Source: Annona cherimola
Lineage: Eukaryota > Streptophyta > Magnoliopsida > Magnoliales > Annonaceae
Length of the DNA stretch: 64,000 nt
NCBI GenBank assembly: GCA_030490835.1
Contig: CM059974.1
Location: 4,533,501-4,597,500, forward strand
Reading direction: 5' to 3'
The translations under genes were made by a program, and so were the position numbers. Below the pieces are notes generated by a model that saw only the letters and a list, made by a program, of their open reading frames with translations, did no database searches and was not told the DNA's origin. Numbering within the stretch: position 1 is the stretch's first letter; the number at the start of each line of letters is the position of its first letter. Shown in pieces: positions 33,906 through 43,463 of this stretch.

Positions 33906-36857
33906 GTGGATCGAAGCCCCGTGGTTACCAGATCAAGAGCGGCTAGGATGGAGTCCGAACAATCCTCACATCACGAAGATCGGGATCACCAGTTCAAGCA
34001 GTCCATTGAGGCCTACATGGTGGCAATGGACAAAAGGATGCAAAAGCTAGAGGAAGTCCTGTCAAACATGGGACAACCTCTTATAGGCGGTCAGAGCACG
34101 GCTACACCACCATTTTGTTCACAAAACCCGAATCCGGAGCAAGACGGTGGACCTCAACCATCTTCCCATAAATCCCGGATTCCAGAGCAAGATGGTGGAC
34201 CACAACCATCCTCCCGCAAATCCCGAAATGATCACTACAAAGAAGAGGAGGTGGTCTTAGAACAAGGCCGTAATGAAATCCAAGACCTCAAGAACCAACT
34301 TCAAAACCAACTAAAAGAAATGGAGGATCGAATCCGACAACATCAAGGGGAGGGCCTACCTTCGGCCAAAATCGAAGACTTATGCCCGTTCCCCGACACC
34401 AAGTTGCCAGAGAAGTTCGAGATACCGGCTCTACCCGCATATGAAGGAGACTCATGCCCGAGGGCTCATCTCAAGGCCTTTTGCGGCATCCTATATCCCT
34501 TGGTGAAAAGCGAAGAAGTCTTGATAAGGCTATTCCAACATAGCCTAAAGAAGGACGCCTTGGAATGGTACATATCGTTGGATTGCCGGTTGATCAAAAC
34601 ATGGGAACAACTCTCTTTGGCTTTCATGGACCGCTTCTCCTACAAACTAAACATGGCTCCCAAAAGGGCCGACCTCGAAGCGCTCAAGCAAAAAGGGGAC
34701 GAAACATTCTCCGAGTACATTGCTAGATGGCGGGCATTAGCGGCAAAAATGAAGAGCCCGTTGCCTTTGGATGAGCAAATCTCTATCATCATCAACTCCG
34801 CACACCCGAGCATCTCGGGTTACCTCATTTCTCACCCCTACGTCAACTTCACTCAACTTCTCCAAGCTGGGGACCAAGTGGAGGCGGGAATTAGACATGG
34901 CACCATCTCTCCATGGCCTTACCAAGGGAACGCAACTCGAAGGAAACAAGAACCAAAAAATGGTAATCCCTCGAAGAACCCGGATGTAAACGCCATAGAC
35001 ACCACCCCCAAGCCTTTTCAAAGAAAAGCATACAGAGATTTTACACCTCTCACCCAGTCATACACCGACATCCTCAACATGCTCATCCAAAAGAATATGC
35101 TTGCACCTCTAGCTCCAAAACCTCCACCTAATCCCCTTCCTAAGAACTACCGTGAAAATGAGTTTTGTGCCTATCACCAAGGGAGAGGCCACACCACCGA
35201 GAGATGTTTTACCCTCAAACATGCCATCCAAGACTTAATAGATGATGGGAAAATCAAAATTTCATCAAACTCCCATGAGGATGTGATCCAAAACCCCTTA
35301 CCTATGCATGAACCAAGGAATCCTAATGCAACAAACATAAACTTCATAGAAGTTGCAAGGGAACCCGCAAAGCCGAGTCATGAAGCCTATATGATCACTC
35401 TACAACGGGCTAAGCAAGAAACTATCACACTACAAGGAGCCGCTCCTCGGAATGTCCGTAAACCTCAAGAAGCGCATGGCCAAGACTACCTCATATTGCC
35501 GGGCGTGAGCAACTTGAAGATTGCTCCTCCTCATCAAGAACCCGTGATACTAGCGGCCAAGCCAAAGCCAACATACGACTCGCACAAGGTTCCGTGGGAG
35601 TATCCTCAATGCTCGGAGATAGGCAACATCTATCCCAATGGCCGAGTCTACCGACGGGAGCCGGCTCGCAACGTGATCACCAACCCGGAGAAGGAACCGC
35701 CATACGATGTGGCTTCACAACTCAAGTCCTTGCCGGCTCAAATATCCATATGGGAGTTATTATGCACATCAACAAAGCATAGGGAGGCTTTCACTAAAGT
35801 GCTAAGCGAAGCTCACATAACCACGGAGGTGACTCCCGATGCGGTGGCTCACATGATCGGGCAAATAATGGCCCCTAACGCCATCACATTCACCGATGAG
35901 GAGCTTCCCGCGGAAGGACGCAACCATGGACATTCTTTGAGCATCACGGTCGGGTACAATGGCTTGAAGATCCCCTTGGTAACCATTGACAACGGAGCAA
36001 GTCTTAATGTTTGCCCATTGCGAACCATCAAAAGGCTTGGAATCCCGACGGATCAAATGAGGCCGAGCGACTACCATGTAAGAGCCTTTGATAACTCTCA
36101 AAAAACGGTCTTGGGTGAACTAGACATAGAAATCCAAGTGGGACCCGACACCATGGTCATCCCTTTTCAAGTCTTGGACATCCCCGCATCTTTCAACATG
36201 CTATTGGGAAGACCTTGGTTGCATCAAACCGGAGCCATCCCGTCCTCTCTCCACCAAAAGCTCAAGTACATATCGGCGGGAAAGCTAGTGGTCATCGAAG
36301 CCGACCCCGAGATCATCATCCCGGTGGAATTTGAGAACTGTCATGAAGTTCCACTAATTGAAGTGTATGAATCTTCGGATCCTCTCCCTTTCAAGATGGA
36401 TGACATGCATGAAGTCCATCACATCCCTTCAAAGCAAAGGCTTCCGCTCCACTATGTTATATCTCCAGCCGAGAGGCAAACAACAAGGTTCAACATCAAA
36501 TACCGAGGAAAGACGGTGTTACTCAATCCTCAACAAAAGAACAATAAATGGGGACTTGGGTATAAGCCCGAGGAAGATAAATTCAAGGAGTCGAACAAAG
36601 CAACTCGGTTTATAAGCGCGGGACACATACTACCCGAGGCATTGGAGACCCAAGAAGTCTTAATGATAGCTCATGATGACCGGCATGAAAAAAAAACGCC
36701 ATTATGCAAATACAAGCCAAAAATTGGTATGCGATACCAACTTGCTCGAGACCCGGCTCTAGCAGTCATATCATGCATCCGGTACCCATTCAAAAGAAAA
36801 AGAAACAAACGGAGCCGGATATGTGGGCCAGCATTCGCTGGTCCCACGAGTTGCTAG
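33906..36857 (+). CDS. gag-pro: Retrotransposon gag and protease ORF, 983 codons
   Basis: Residues about 170-290 resemble the plant retrotransposon Gag domain (ALEWYISL ... WEQLSLAFMDRF ... ETFSEYIARWRALAAKM). A zinc-knuckle variant follows: Cys421, His424, His429 and Cys434 (CAYHQGRGHTTERC, C-X2-H-X4-H-X4-C) rather than the usual CCHC. Near residue 695 is the aspartic protease active site DNGAS, followed by a flap-like region and MLLGRPWL. The N-terminus carries a short repeated segment (EQDGGPQPSS twice, residues about 78-101). Gag forms the particle and the protease cleaves the polyprotein. The first ATG was used. The frame overlaps the following ORF by about 170 nt. No premature stop. Confidence 0.92.
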   Translation: MDRSPVVTRSRAARMESEQSSHHEDRDHQFKQSIEAYMVAMDKRMQKLEEVLSNMGQPLIGGQSTATPPFCSQNPNPEQDGGPQPSSHKSRIPEQDGGPQPSSRKSRNDHYKEEEVVLEQGRNEIQDLKNQLQNQLKEMEDRIRQHQGEGLPSAKIEDLCPFPDTKLPEKFEIPALPAYEGDSCPRAHLKAFCGILYPLVKSEEVLIRLFQHSLKKDALEWYISLDCRLIKTWEQLSLAFMDRFSYKLNMAPKRADLEALKQKGDETFSEYIARWRALAAKMKSPLPLDEQISIIINSAHPSISGYLISHPYVNFTQLLQAGDQVEAGIRHGTISPWPYQGNATRRKQEPKNGNPSKNPDVNAIDTTPKPFQRKAYRDFTPLTQSYTDILNMLIQKNMLAPLAPKPPPNPLPKNYRENEFCAYHQGRGHTTERCFTLKHAIQDLIDDGKIKISSNSHEDVIQNPLPMHEPRNPNATNINFIEVAREPAKPSHEAYMITLQRAKQETITLQGAAPRNVRKPQEAHGQDYLILPGVSNLKIAPPHQEPVILAAKPKPTYDSHKVPWEYPQCSEIGNIYPNGRVYRREPARNVITNPEKEPPYDVASQLKSLPAQISIWELLCTSTKHREAFTKVLSEAHITTEVTPDAVAHMIGQIMAPNAITFTDEELPAEGRNHGHSLSITVGYNGLKIPLVTIDNGASLNVCPLRTIKRLGIPTDQMRPSDYHVRAFDNSQKTVLGELDIEIQVGPDTMVIPFQVLDIPASFNMLLGRPWLHQTGAIPSSLHQKLKYISAGKLVVIEADPEIIIPVEFENCHEVPLIEVYESSDPLPFKMDDMHEVHHIPSKQRLPLHYVISPAERQTTRFNIKYRGKTVLLNPQQKNNKWGLGYKPEEDKFKESNKATRFISAGHILPEALETQEVLMIAHDDRHEKKTPLCKYKPKIGMRYQLARDPALAVISCIRYPFKRKRNKRSRICGPAFAGPTSC
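36688..36696 (+). promoter_or_regulatory. Possible -1 frameshift site (run of nine A)
   Basis: In the gag-pro frame the run reads gaA AAA AAA acg, matching the slippery pattern A AAA AAA. The -1 frame has a TGA at 36686-36688 and is open from 36689 onward. Slippage here would therefore join protease to RT. A one-base change in the run would give the same continuity. Confidence 0.5.
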
Positions 36858-39800
36858 AAATATCAGAAGATCGTGGAGTTGATGAGGAGCTGCGCGGCAA
36901 CATAGAAAGACATGAAAACAAAGACGCAGCTTTAGACTACGAGATCGTCAATTTGGGAACCCCGGAACTACCCAAATGTCTTCGTATTGGAAAGAACTTA
37001 TCCGCCGAAGAAAGAAACCAAATGCTCGCTTTTCTCAAGCCTCGGCTAGTCAACTTCGCCTTTTCCTACGAAGACATGCCCGGACTTGACGAAAATCTCA
37101 TTACTCATCAACTCCCAATAAAGGCCGGTGTCAAGCCGGTAAAGCAAAAATTAAGGAGGCTTAAACCGGAATGGATACCCAAGATAAGGGATGAAGTGAT
37201 CAAGCAATACAATGCCGGATTCTTGGTAGTATCTCACTACCCGCAATGGCTAGCTAATGTTGTTCCCGTGCCTAAGAAGGATGGAAAGGTCCGAGTGTGC
37301 ATTGACTATAGAGATCTCAACAAGGCTAGCCCGAAGGATGACTTCCCACTGCCTCACATCGATGCTCTAATCGACAACACGGCGGGCCATACATGGTTCT
37401 CCTTCATGGATGGGTTCTCCGGGTATAATCAAATCAAGATCGCCGAAGAAGATAGAGAAAAGACATCCTTCATCACTCCTTGGGGGACATTTTGCTACAA
37501 AGTAATGCCATTCGGTTTGAAAAATGCCGGAGCTACATATCAACGTACCATGACGGCCATCTTCCATGACATGATGGGCAAAGAAATGGAGGTCTATGTG
37601 GACGACATGATAGTCCGGTCTTGCACCTTTGGAGAGCATCTAAGAGACTTGGAAAAACTATTCAACCGGATGGAGAAATTTCAACTAAGGCTCAACCCGC
37701 AAAAATGTGTCTTTGGAGCTCAAAAGGGGCGCTTGCTCGGATTCATCGTTAGTGGAAAAGGAATTGAGGTGGACCCGGCAAAAGTCAAGGCAATACTAAG
37801 CATGCCGCCTCCCGCAACCGAAAAAGAGATAAGGGGCTTCTTGGGCAAACTTCAATACATTAGCCGGTTCATAGCCCGACTAGCATGCACTTGTGAACCG
37901 ATCTTCAAATTGCTAAGAAAAGACTCTCCCAAAGAATGGAATGAAGATTGCCAAATCGCCTTTGATAAAATCAAAGCCTACTTGGTTAACCCTCCCATCT
38001 TGGTGCCACCTAGAGCGGAAGGTCCCTTGCTGCTGTATCTCTCAGTCACTCCAACGGCATTGGGGGCGGTGCTAGGACAACCGGATGATTCGGGACGGAA
38101 GGAACAAGCCATATATTACTTGAGCAGAAAATATACCCCTACGGAAGTCAGATATCCGGAGATTGAAAAGGCATGCTTGTCTCTTGTATGGGCCGTGCAA
38201 AAGTTAAGGCAATACATCATGTCCCGAACCATACTGCTCATCTCAAAAATGGATCCGTTAAAGTATCTTTGTCAAAAGACCGTATTGACGGGAAAGCTAG
38301 CGCGGTGGCAATTGCTCCTCACGGAGTTTGACATAGTGTATGTCACAAGAAAAGCTGTCAAGGGACAAGTGGTAGCGGATTACTTAGCCGCACAGGCGCT
38401 CCCGGACTACCAACCGCTACAAGAAGACTTTCCGGATGAAGAAATACTACTTGTGGAGCAAGATGAAGAAAATGATGCTTGGACCTTGTACTTTGACGGC
38501 GCGTGGAATGCTTCGGGTAACGGAATAGGCGTTGTCCTTTGCTCCCCCAACCAAGCCCCAATCATGATATCAAGAAGGTTGATTTTTCCGTGCACAAACA
38601 ATATCGCCGAATATGAAGCTTGCATAGCCGGAGTACGGGAAGCCTACAAGCTGGGGGCAAGAAAACTTCAAATCTATGGAGATTCACAGTTGGTAATCAA
38701 CCAAGCTAATGGAGAATGGGAAACCCGAGATGAAAAGCTAAAGCCTTACCACACGGCATTAACTCACTTGGTTTACTCATTCGAAGAAGTCACTTTCACC
38801 TATGCGCCACGGGCTCAAAACCAATGGGCGGATGCACTAGCAACCTTGGCATCCATGGTTGAAATACCATATGGGAAGGGAACTCAAGAAATCACAGTGC
38901 AAACATCTCAACAACCCGCATATTGCTTGCAAGTGACGGCCGAAGCTGAAGAAACTCAAGAGGAAGAAAAGCCGTGGTATCATGACATAAGACAGTTCTT
39001 GGAGCACCAAGCATTCGATGATCATATCACACTTGCGGAAAGAAGAACCATCAAGAGACTAGCCTCTACCTACATAATACAGGGGGCAACATTGTACAAA
39101 CGGTCTCACAACCAAATGCTATTACGTTGTGTTGACCGGCAAGAGGCAAAGGAAGTCATGACCCAAATCCATGATGGGGACTGCGGAGCACATATGAATG
39201 GGATCGTGATGGCAAAAAAGATAATGCGCCAAGGATATTATTGGATCTCAATGGAAAAAGATTGCTCGGAGTATGTGAGGAAATGCTTCAAATGCCAAGA
39301 GCACGGGAACTTGATACACTCACCCGCAACGGACTTGCATTACCTATCTACCCCATGGCCCTTCTCAACTTGGGGAATAGACATAATCGGCAAGATAGCT
39401 CCTAAATCCATCGGCGGGCATGAATACATATTGGTGGCAATAGAGTATTTCACTAAATGGGTTGAAGCAACATCCTTTCCAACTATCAATGCAGCACAAG
39501 TCATACGCTTCATCAAAGGAAACATTCTATCAAGGTTCGGGCTTCCGCAAGCAATCATAAGTGACAACGGAACAGTCTTCGTTAGTAAGAAAGTTCAAGA
39601 CTTCTTAGCCCAATACAAAATCCAACATCACAAGTCAAGTCCCTACCGTCCTCAAGCCAACGGAGCCGTAGAAGCCGCAAACAAGACCTTAATCAAGATC
39701 CTTAGCAAAATGGTGGAGAACTACCGAGATTGGGCGGAAAAGTTGTCATACGCTTTGTGGGCATATCGAACTTCTATCCGGAGAGCCACGGGATTCTCAC

Positions 39801-40225
39801 CCTATGCTCTAACCTATGGCATGGAGGCGGTCTTACCTATTGAGGTAGAAATCCCAACTTGGAGGATATTAAAGGAAAGTGAATTAGAAATGGAGGAATG
39901 GATGCAAACACGCCAATCCCAACTGGATTTGCTTGATGAAAAGAGAATTCAAGCTCTTCACCACACCCAAGCATATCAACGGCGAATGGCACGGGCTTAT
40001 AACCGATCGGTAAGAGCTAAGAACTTCCAAGAGGGTGACCTCGTCATGAAAAGGATCCTACTTGTTCATCCTTCAGATAAAAGAGGCAAGTTTAGGCCTA
40101 ACTGGGAAGGCCCGTGGGTTATAGCCAAAGTTTTATCAAATGGAGCATTAGCCATTTCAAAACCCGAAGGCAATGGGAAGGCCGAAATCATAAGTTCGGA
40201 CCATGTCAAGAGGTTCTATCCATAA
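36704..40225 (+). CDS. pol: Retrotransposon pol ORF: RT, RNase H, second RNase H, integrase; 1173 codons
   Basis: Domains in order: RT about 130-310 (VPVPKKDGKVRVCIDYRDLN, Asp236 in FMDGFSGY, YVDD at 298-301). A gypsy-type RNase H follows at about 440-560; where DAS is expected it reads LYLSVTPTALGAVL, so the catalytic Asp is missing. The second, archaeal-like RNase H lies at about 593-720 and keeps its acidic residues (Asp598 in YFDGAWN, Glu in NIAEYEA, Asp660 in YGDSQL, Asp710 in QWADALA). The integrase zinc site is His823, His830, Cys861 and Cys864, and its D,D(35)E core is Asp893, Asp954 and Glu990. The C-terminus (WEGPWVI) resembles the family's GPY/F module. It lies in the -1 frame relative to gag-pro, so the listed ATG may not be the real start. 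No internal stop. Confidence 0.94.
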   Translation: MQIQAKNWYAIPTCSRPGSSSHIMHPVPIQKKKKQTEPDMWASIRWSHELLEISEDRGVDEELRGNIERHENKDAALDYEIVNLGTPELPKCLRIGKNLSAEERNQMLAFLKPRLVNFAFSYEDMPGLDENLITHQLPIKAGVKPVKQKLRRLKPEWIPKIRDEVIKQYNAGFLVVSHYPQWLANVVPVPKKDGKVRVCIDYRDLNKASPKDDFPLPHIDALIDNTAGHTWFSFMDGFSGYNQIKIAEEDREKTSFITPWGTFCYKVMPFGLKNAGATYQRTMTAIFHDMMGKEMEVYVDDMIVRSCTFGEHLRDLEKLFNRMEKFQLRLNPQKCVFGAQKGRLLGFIVSGKGIEVDPAKVKAILSMPPPATEKEIRGFLGKLQYISRFIARLACTCEPIFKLLRKDSPKEWNEDCQIAFDKIKAYLVNPPILVPPRAEGPLLLYLSVTPTALGAVLGQPDDSGRKEQAIYYLSRKYTPTEVRYPEIEKACLSLVWAVQKLRQYIMSRTILLISKMDPLKYLCQKTVLTGKLARWQLLLTEFDIVYVTRKAVKGQVVADYLAAQALPDYQPLQEDFPDEEILLVEQDEENDAWTLYFDGAWNASGNGIGVVLCSPNQAPIMISRRLIFPCTNNIAEYEACIAGVREAYKLGARKLQIYGDSQLVINQANGEWETRDEKLKPYHTALTHLVYSFEEVTFTYAPRAQNQWADALATLASMVEIPYGKGTQEITVQTSQQPAYCLQVTAEAEETQEEEKPWYHDIRQFLEHQAFDDHITLAERRTIKRLASTYIIQGATLYKRSHNQMLLRCVDRQEAKEVMTQIHDGDCGAHMNGIVMAKKIMRQGYYWISMEKDCSEYVRKCFKCQEHGNLIHSPATDLHYLSTPWPFSTWGIDIIGKIAPKSIGGHEYILVAIEYFTKWVEATSFPTINAAQVIRFIKGNILSRFGLPQAIISDNGTVFVSKKVQDFLAQYKIQHHKSSPYRPQANGAVEAANKTLIKILSKMVENYRDWAEKLSYALWAYRTSIRRATGFSPYALTYGMEAVLPIEVEIPTWRILKESELEMEEWMQTRQSQLDLLDEKRIQALHHTQAYQRRMARAYNRSVRAKNFQEGDLVMKRILLVHPSDKRGKFRPNWEGPWVIAKVLSNGALAISKPEGNGKAEIISSDHVKRFYP

Positions 40226-40746
40226 AAGGGCTTACCATCAACATACTAATGCGACTGCAAAGCACGGGGAACGTTCAGAAACCGCCTCTCTACATCCCTC
40301 GTGAAATCAGTGGCAAAACTCGAGTGCAGAACTGCTGCTGCTGGAAACAAGCTCTTAGACCTAAAAAGTTTTTAGGTCTGACAGCGTTGCTCGCATAGCA
40401 GAACTCCAGCAGCACAGCAGATGCCCCAAAACGCAACCAAAAGGGTCCGGAACCCAGAAACAAGGGGCAAACAGACCGGAGACGAGCTACAACTCATCTT
40501 GAACAATTCCTTAATCCATTCAAGGCAAAAACACAAGTCTTAGTGAAAGATTCATGAAACCCGTAATGAGGAATGCAACTCAACGGCTCAACAGACAAGA
40601 TCCGGATTTGCCGGGAAGTGCAGCAATACTATTCATAGAAGACGACAGATTTCTTGAAGCTCATAAAGTTCAAATTCAAAGCAAGGAGAAGAAACATCAA
40701 GACATGGCCAAAAAGCCTTTCATTTCATTTATTCCCAAAGATGCAA
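40226..40746 (+). other. Untranslated spacer after pol
   Basis: Non-coding sequence of the element after the pol stop. It contains one of three copies of a 19-nt palindrome (40359-40377). The small open frames at 40554-40839 are not recognised. Confidence 0.5.
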
Positions 40747-41922
40747 TTACAAGTCAAAGGAGAAAGATCCCTCAAAGTACATGGCTTTCCCAAGAGAAAA
40801 GGAGAAAACAATACATGTGACGGCTATACAATCCACTAACCCACTCCTCCAACATCCACAAAAAGAATAGCGCTTAGCATTTAGAGGTTGGTTGAAGGCG
40901 GCTTCATGATGATCTAGCATTCCTTCTATGGCGGCTAAGCCATCGGATTGATGCAAGCAAAAGGAAGTTAAAACCTCCAATTGGGAATGAAGGGCTCGCA
41001 TGTTCCGATAAATCCGCCGGAACCCTCCACCAAAGCCCAAGGCACGCCTATGAAAGCTCCCAAATGCTCCAAAAGCCATACCTACAAAAGAAAGAACACC
41101 AAGAGGGTCATCCATGGACGGAAAAAGCAAAGGAAAGAGAGATCCATGTTATACCGGAAATATGGATAAACAACCTTGTAAGGGAGTTTTCTCTAAGCGC
41201 CTTAAGGTTAATCCTTCATAGATATGTGCCAACACCAAAGAAACAAGAGATTTATGCCGAATGACCATGGAAACTACGGGAAGCAATTCGGGCCTAAAGC
41301 CGACGGCCGGACAAAGAATTAACACTTCAGTGAGGATGGCAAAGATCAAGTCATTCCTACAATGGACCCATCTCAATCCGTCAGTCCATCAGTTATATGA
41401 AAAGAAGGAATAAAAGATGTCCAATGGCATATGCATGTCAAAGTTCACATAATTCAAGGCAATGGTGGAAGCCCGTAAGCCAAACAGATCAAGCAAGAGC
41501 TCTCCCACGCCACCAATGGGGCAAGGCGCATACATGGCGCTAGACAAAGGCAGCCCGGTCAATGCAGCAACTTCCTCCAAGGAGGGAGAAAACTCTACAC
41601 TCCCAAACCGGAAAACACATAGGTCGGGTATCCAATGCTCTACAGCCATGGTCAAAAGATCAAAGTTCAGTGAGACTCTAGCCAAATCCAATACGTCCAG
41701 AAAATTCAGATCCATCAGCACCAATCTTTCTTCTTCACAAAGGTCATTTATCCACTCCAACAGAATCTCTCCCGCACAGGGACCTTGAAGAAGGGAAACA
41801 GGAGAGGAAACGGGGTCAACAGGGGGCAGGAGGTCTTCCATGAACAGGCCCCCGTTTGGCAGCATTGTGCCCCCATTAACAGGTGGAAAATTTCCTTCAT
41901 TTCCCATGAATTCAGCCATCAA
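40747..41922 (-). pseudogene. Antisense accessory ORF of the retrotransposon, plant-mobile-domain-like, interrupted
   Basis: Three minus-strand segments lie in the same frame and are separated by single stops: 41922-41389, then about 41388-41149, then about 41148-40747. The first carries FRFGSVEFSPSLEEVAALTG followed by LPLSS, which strongly resembles the plant mobile domain (F-x-L-x-LeeV-LtGLP). The second has FAILTEVLILCP and LAHIYEGLT, which resemble later parts of that domain. The stops could be removed by introns: acceptor-like TCCATTGTAG precedes GAATGAC near 41370, and CAAG|GTTGTT near 41180 could pair with TTTTGTAG|GTATGG near 41078. Alternatively the ORF is decaying. Antisense extra ORFs after integrase are known from Tat-lineage elements. 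Its function is unknown. Confidence 0.6.
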
Positions 41923-43317
41923 GCAAGGAAAATAAAGTCAGAAACAGAAGCACAACAGAAACGAGAAATCAAGAGGCAAAGAGAGAGTAAATCGCATAGC
42001 AGAAACAGCAGTGAATACAGCCACAAAAACGCCATTAAAGGGGCTTAAAAAGGAGACGAAATACCCACCCACCTGCTGAAACAGATGCAGAGATTGCAGC
42101 CCTCTCCACGAAATGGGTAGCCATGAAAATCTGAGGAAAAGAAGGAAGAAATCAGGCACAAGCTAACGAGAAGGATGGAAGCTATTAACGGAGAACCCAT
42201 ATTCTTTGCAGCAGCAAAACTCGGATCTGAGGTTGCTCCAATGCTCAAACCAGCGGATGCTTAGTCAATCCAACGGGAGAGAAGAAATTTCGGGAAGAAG
42301 ACAAACAAGCAACAGGACAAATCACGGGTAATGCGCTGACAGTAACCCATTCAAAGGAGTAAAGGCACGGAGACTTTGGGCAGCTGCAAATCCGGGTCAA
42401 AGGATTGCATCCGTACCCGAGCAATCTGAAATTTCATAGTACCATGAAAGAGAAGACGAGCCGGAAGAAGTCAACAAGTGAAAAGGGAAAAATCCCTGAA
42501 AATGCGCTGCAATAGCTCATTTGTAGTGAAGGACGAGTGTAGAAGAGGCACGGAAGGAAGTTTCGACTCGCCCGGAAGAGAAATCGTGCAAAAAGGGGAA
42601 GAAATACGGATAAACGCGTAAAAATGGGTATTTCTGCCCGCTGGTCGCGAAAATGAAGAAGGACGTCGACTGACCTAAAAAGTTTTTAGGTCTATATATA
42701 TAAAATCCTTGCAACGCCCCTATGCAGAATTTTCAATGGCCAAACGGCCTACAAGTGATCAAAGCATTACATGGGACGTCAAGAACAAAGATTTTACAAG
42801 ATCCGTGTCCTGCAAAAGCAACAAATCATACAAACACGTTCTCTAAAGAAACAAGCCGGTATTCACACGGCTTCACAACCAAAAAATGAGCATACAAGCA
42901 TTCAGATTTACAAAAATACAATTCGGCCAAAAAGAGAAAGGATGAAGAAAGCTCTTCGAGACATCCCGTTGATAGCTCTAGTCCGAGCAAGAACGTCGCC
43001 ACCCGAAGCCTTGTGGCGACCGGACGAGGGGGTACCCGCGACCGAAACTCTAGCCGTTGAAGATGAAGTCTTCTTGCCTTCTCGTGTTGCATCATCGGGA
43101 ATCTTGATGGGCATGTTCGTCGATCCACCCGGCTCATTATGTTTGAGCCGTACTGCTCTATTTCGAAGACGCAAGTCGTACTTCTTTCTAGAAGACATCC
43201 TTGCAATTGCAACATAAAAAGGCGACGGGTCAATACAAGGCACACAAGCAACATGACAAGCATCATGCCCCGAGAAAAATTATATAAAGTCAGTTTACAT
43301 CTCCATTTCAAGCTTGT
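41923..43317. other. Retrotransposon 3' region, no firm coding assignment
   Basis: It contains a third copy of the palindrome at 42673-42691. A minus-strand frame at 42908-43243 has a basic, Ser/Arg-rich product (starting with an RKKYDLRLRNRAVRLKH-like segment after the second Met). It could be an N-terminal exon of an antisense gene, but I cannot show this. Confidence 0.35.
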
Positions 43318-43463
43318 AAAAACAAAAAAAAACAAAAAAACAAAAACAAAAAAATAAAAAAAAAAAGAACAAAAAAAAAAAAAGAAGAACAAAAAAAACA
43401 AAAAAAAAAAACAAAAAAAGAAGAAGAGAGAAATAAAGAAAAACAAAAAAAAAAAAAAAAAAA
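43318..43463. repeat. A-rich low-complexity tract
   Basis: Almost entirely A with scattered C and G. It translates on minus as Phe-rich open frames, which are artefacts. It separates the AT/GC-balanced part of the 3' region from a GC-rich part. Confidence 0.9.

Noticed and set aside
42826..43446. 206-codon minus-strand frame starting in a Phe-rich run
   Set aside because: The Phe-rich start is translation of the A-rich tract; the remainder shows no domain.
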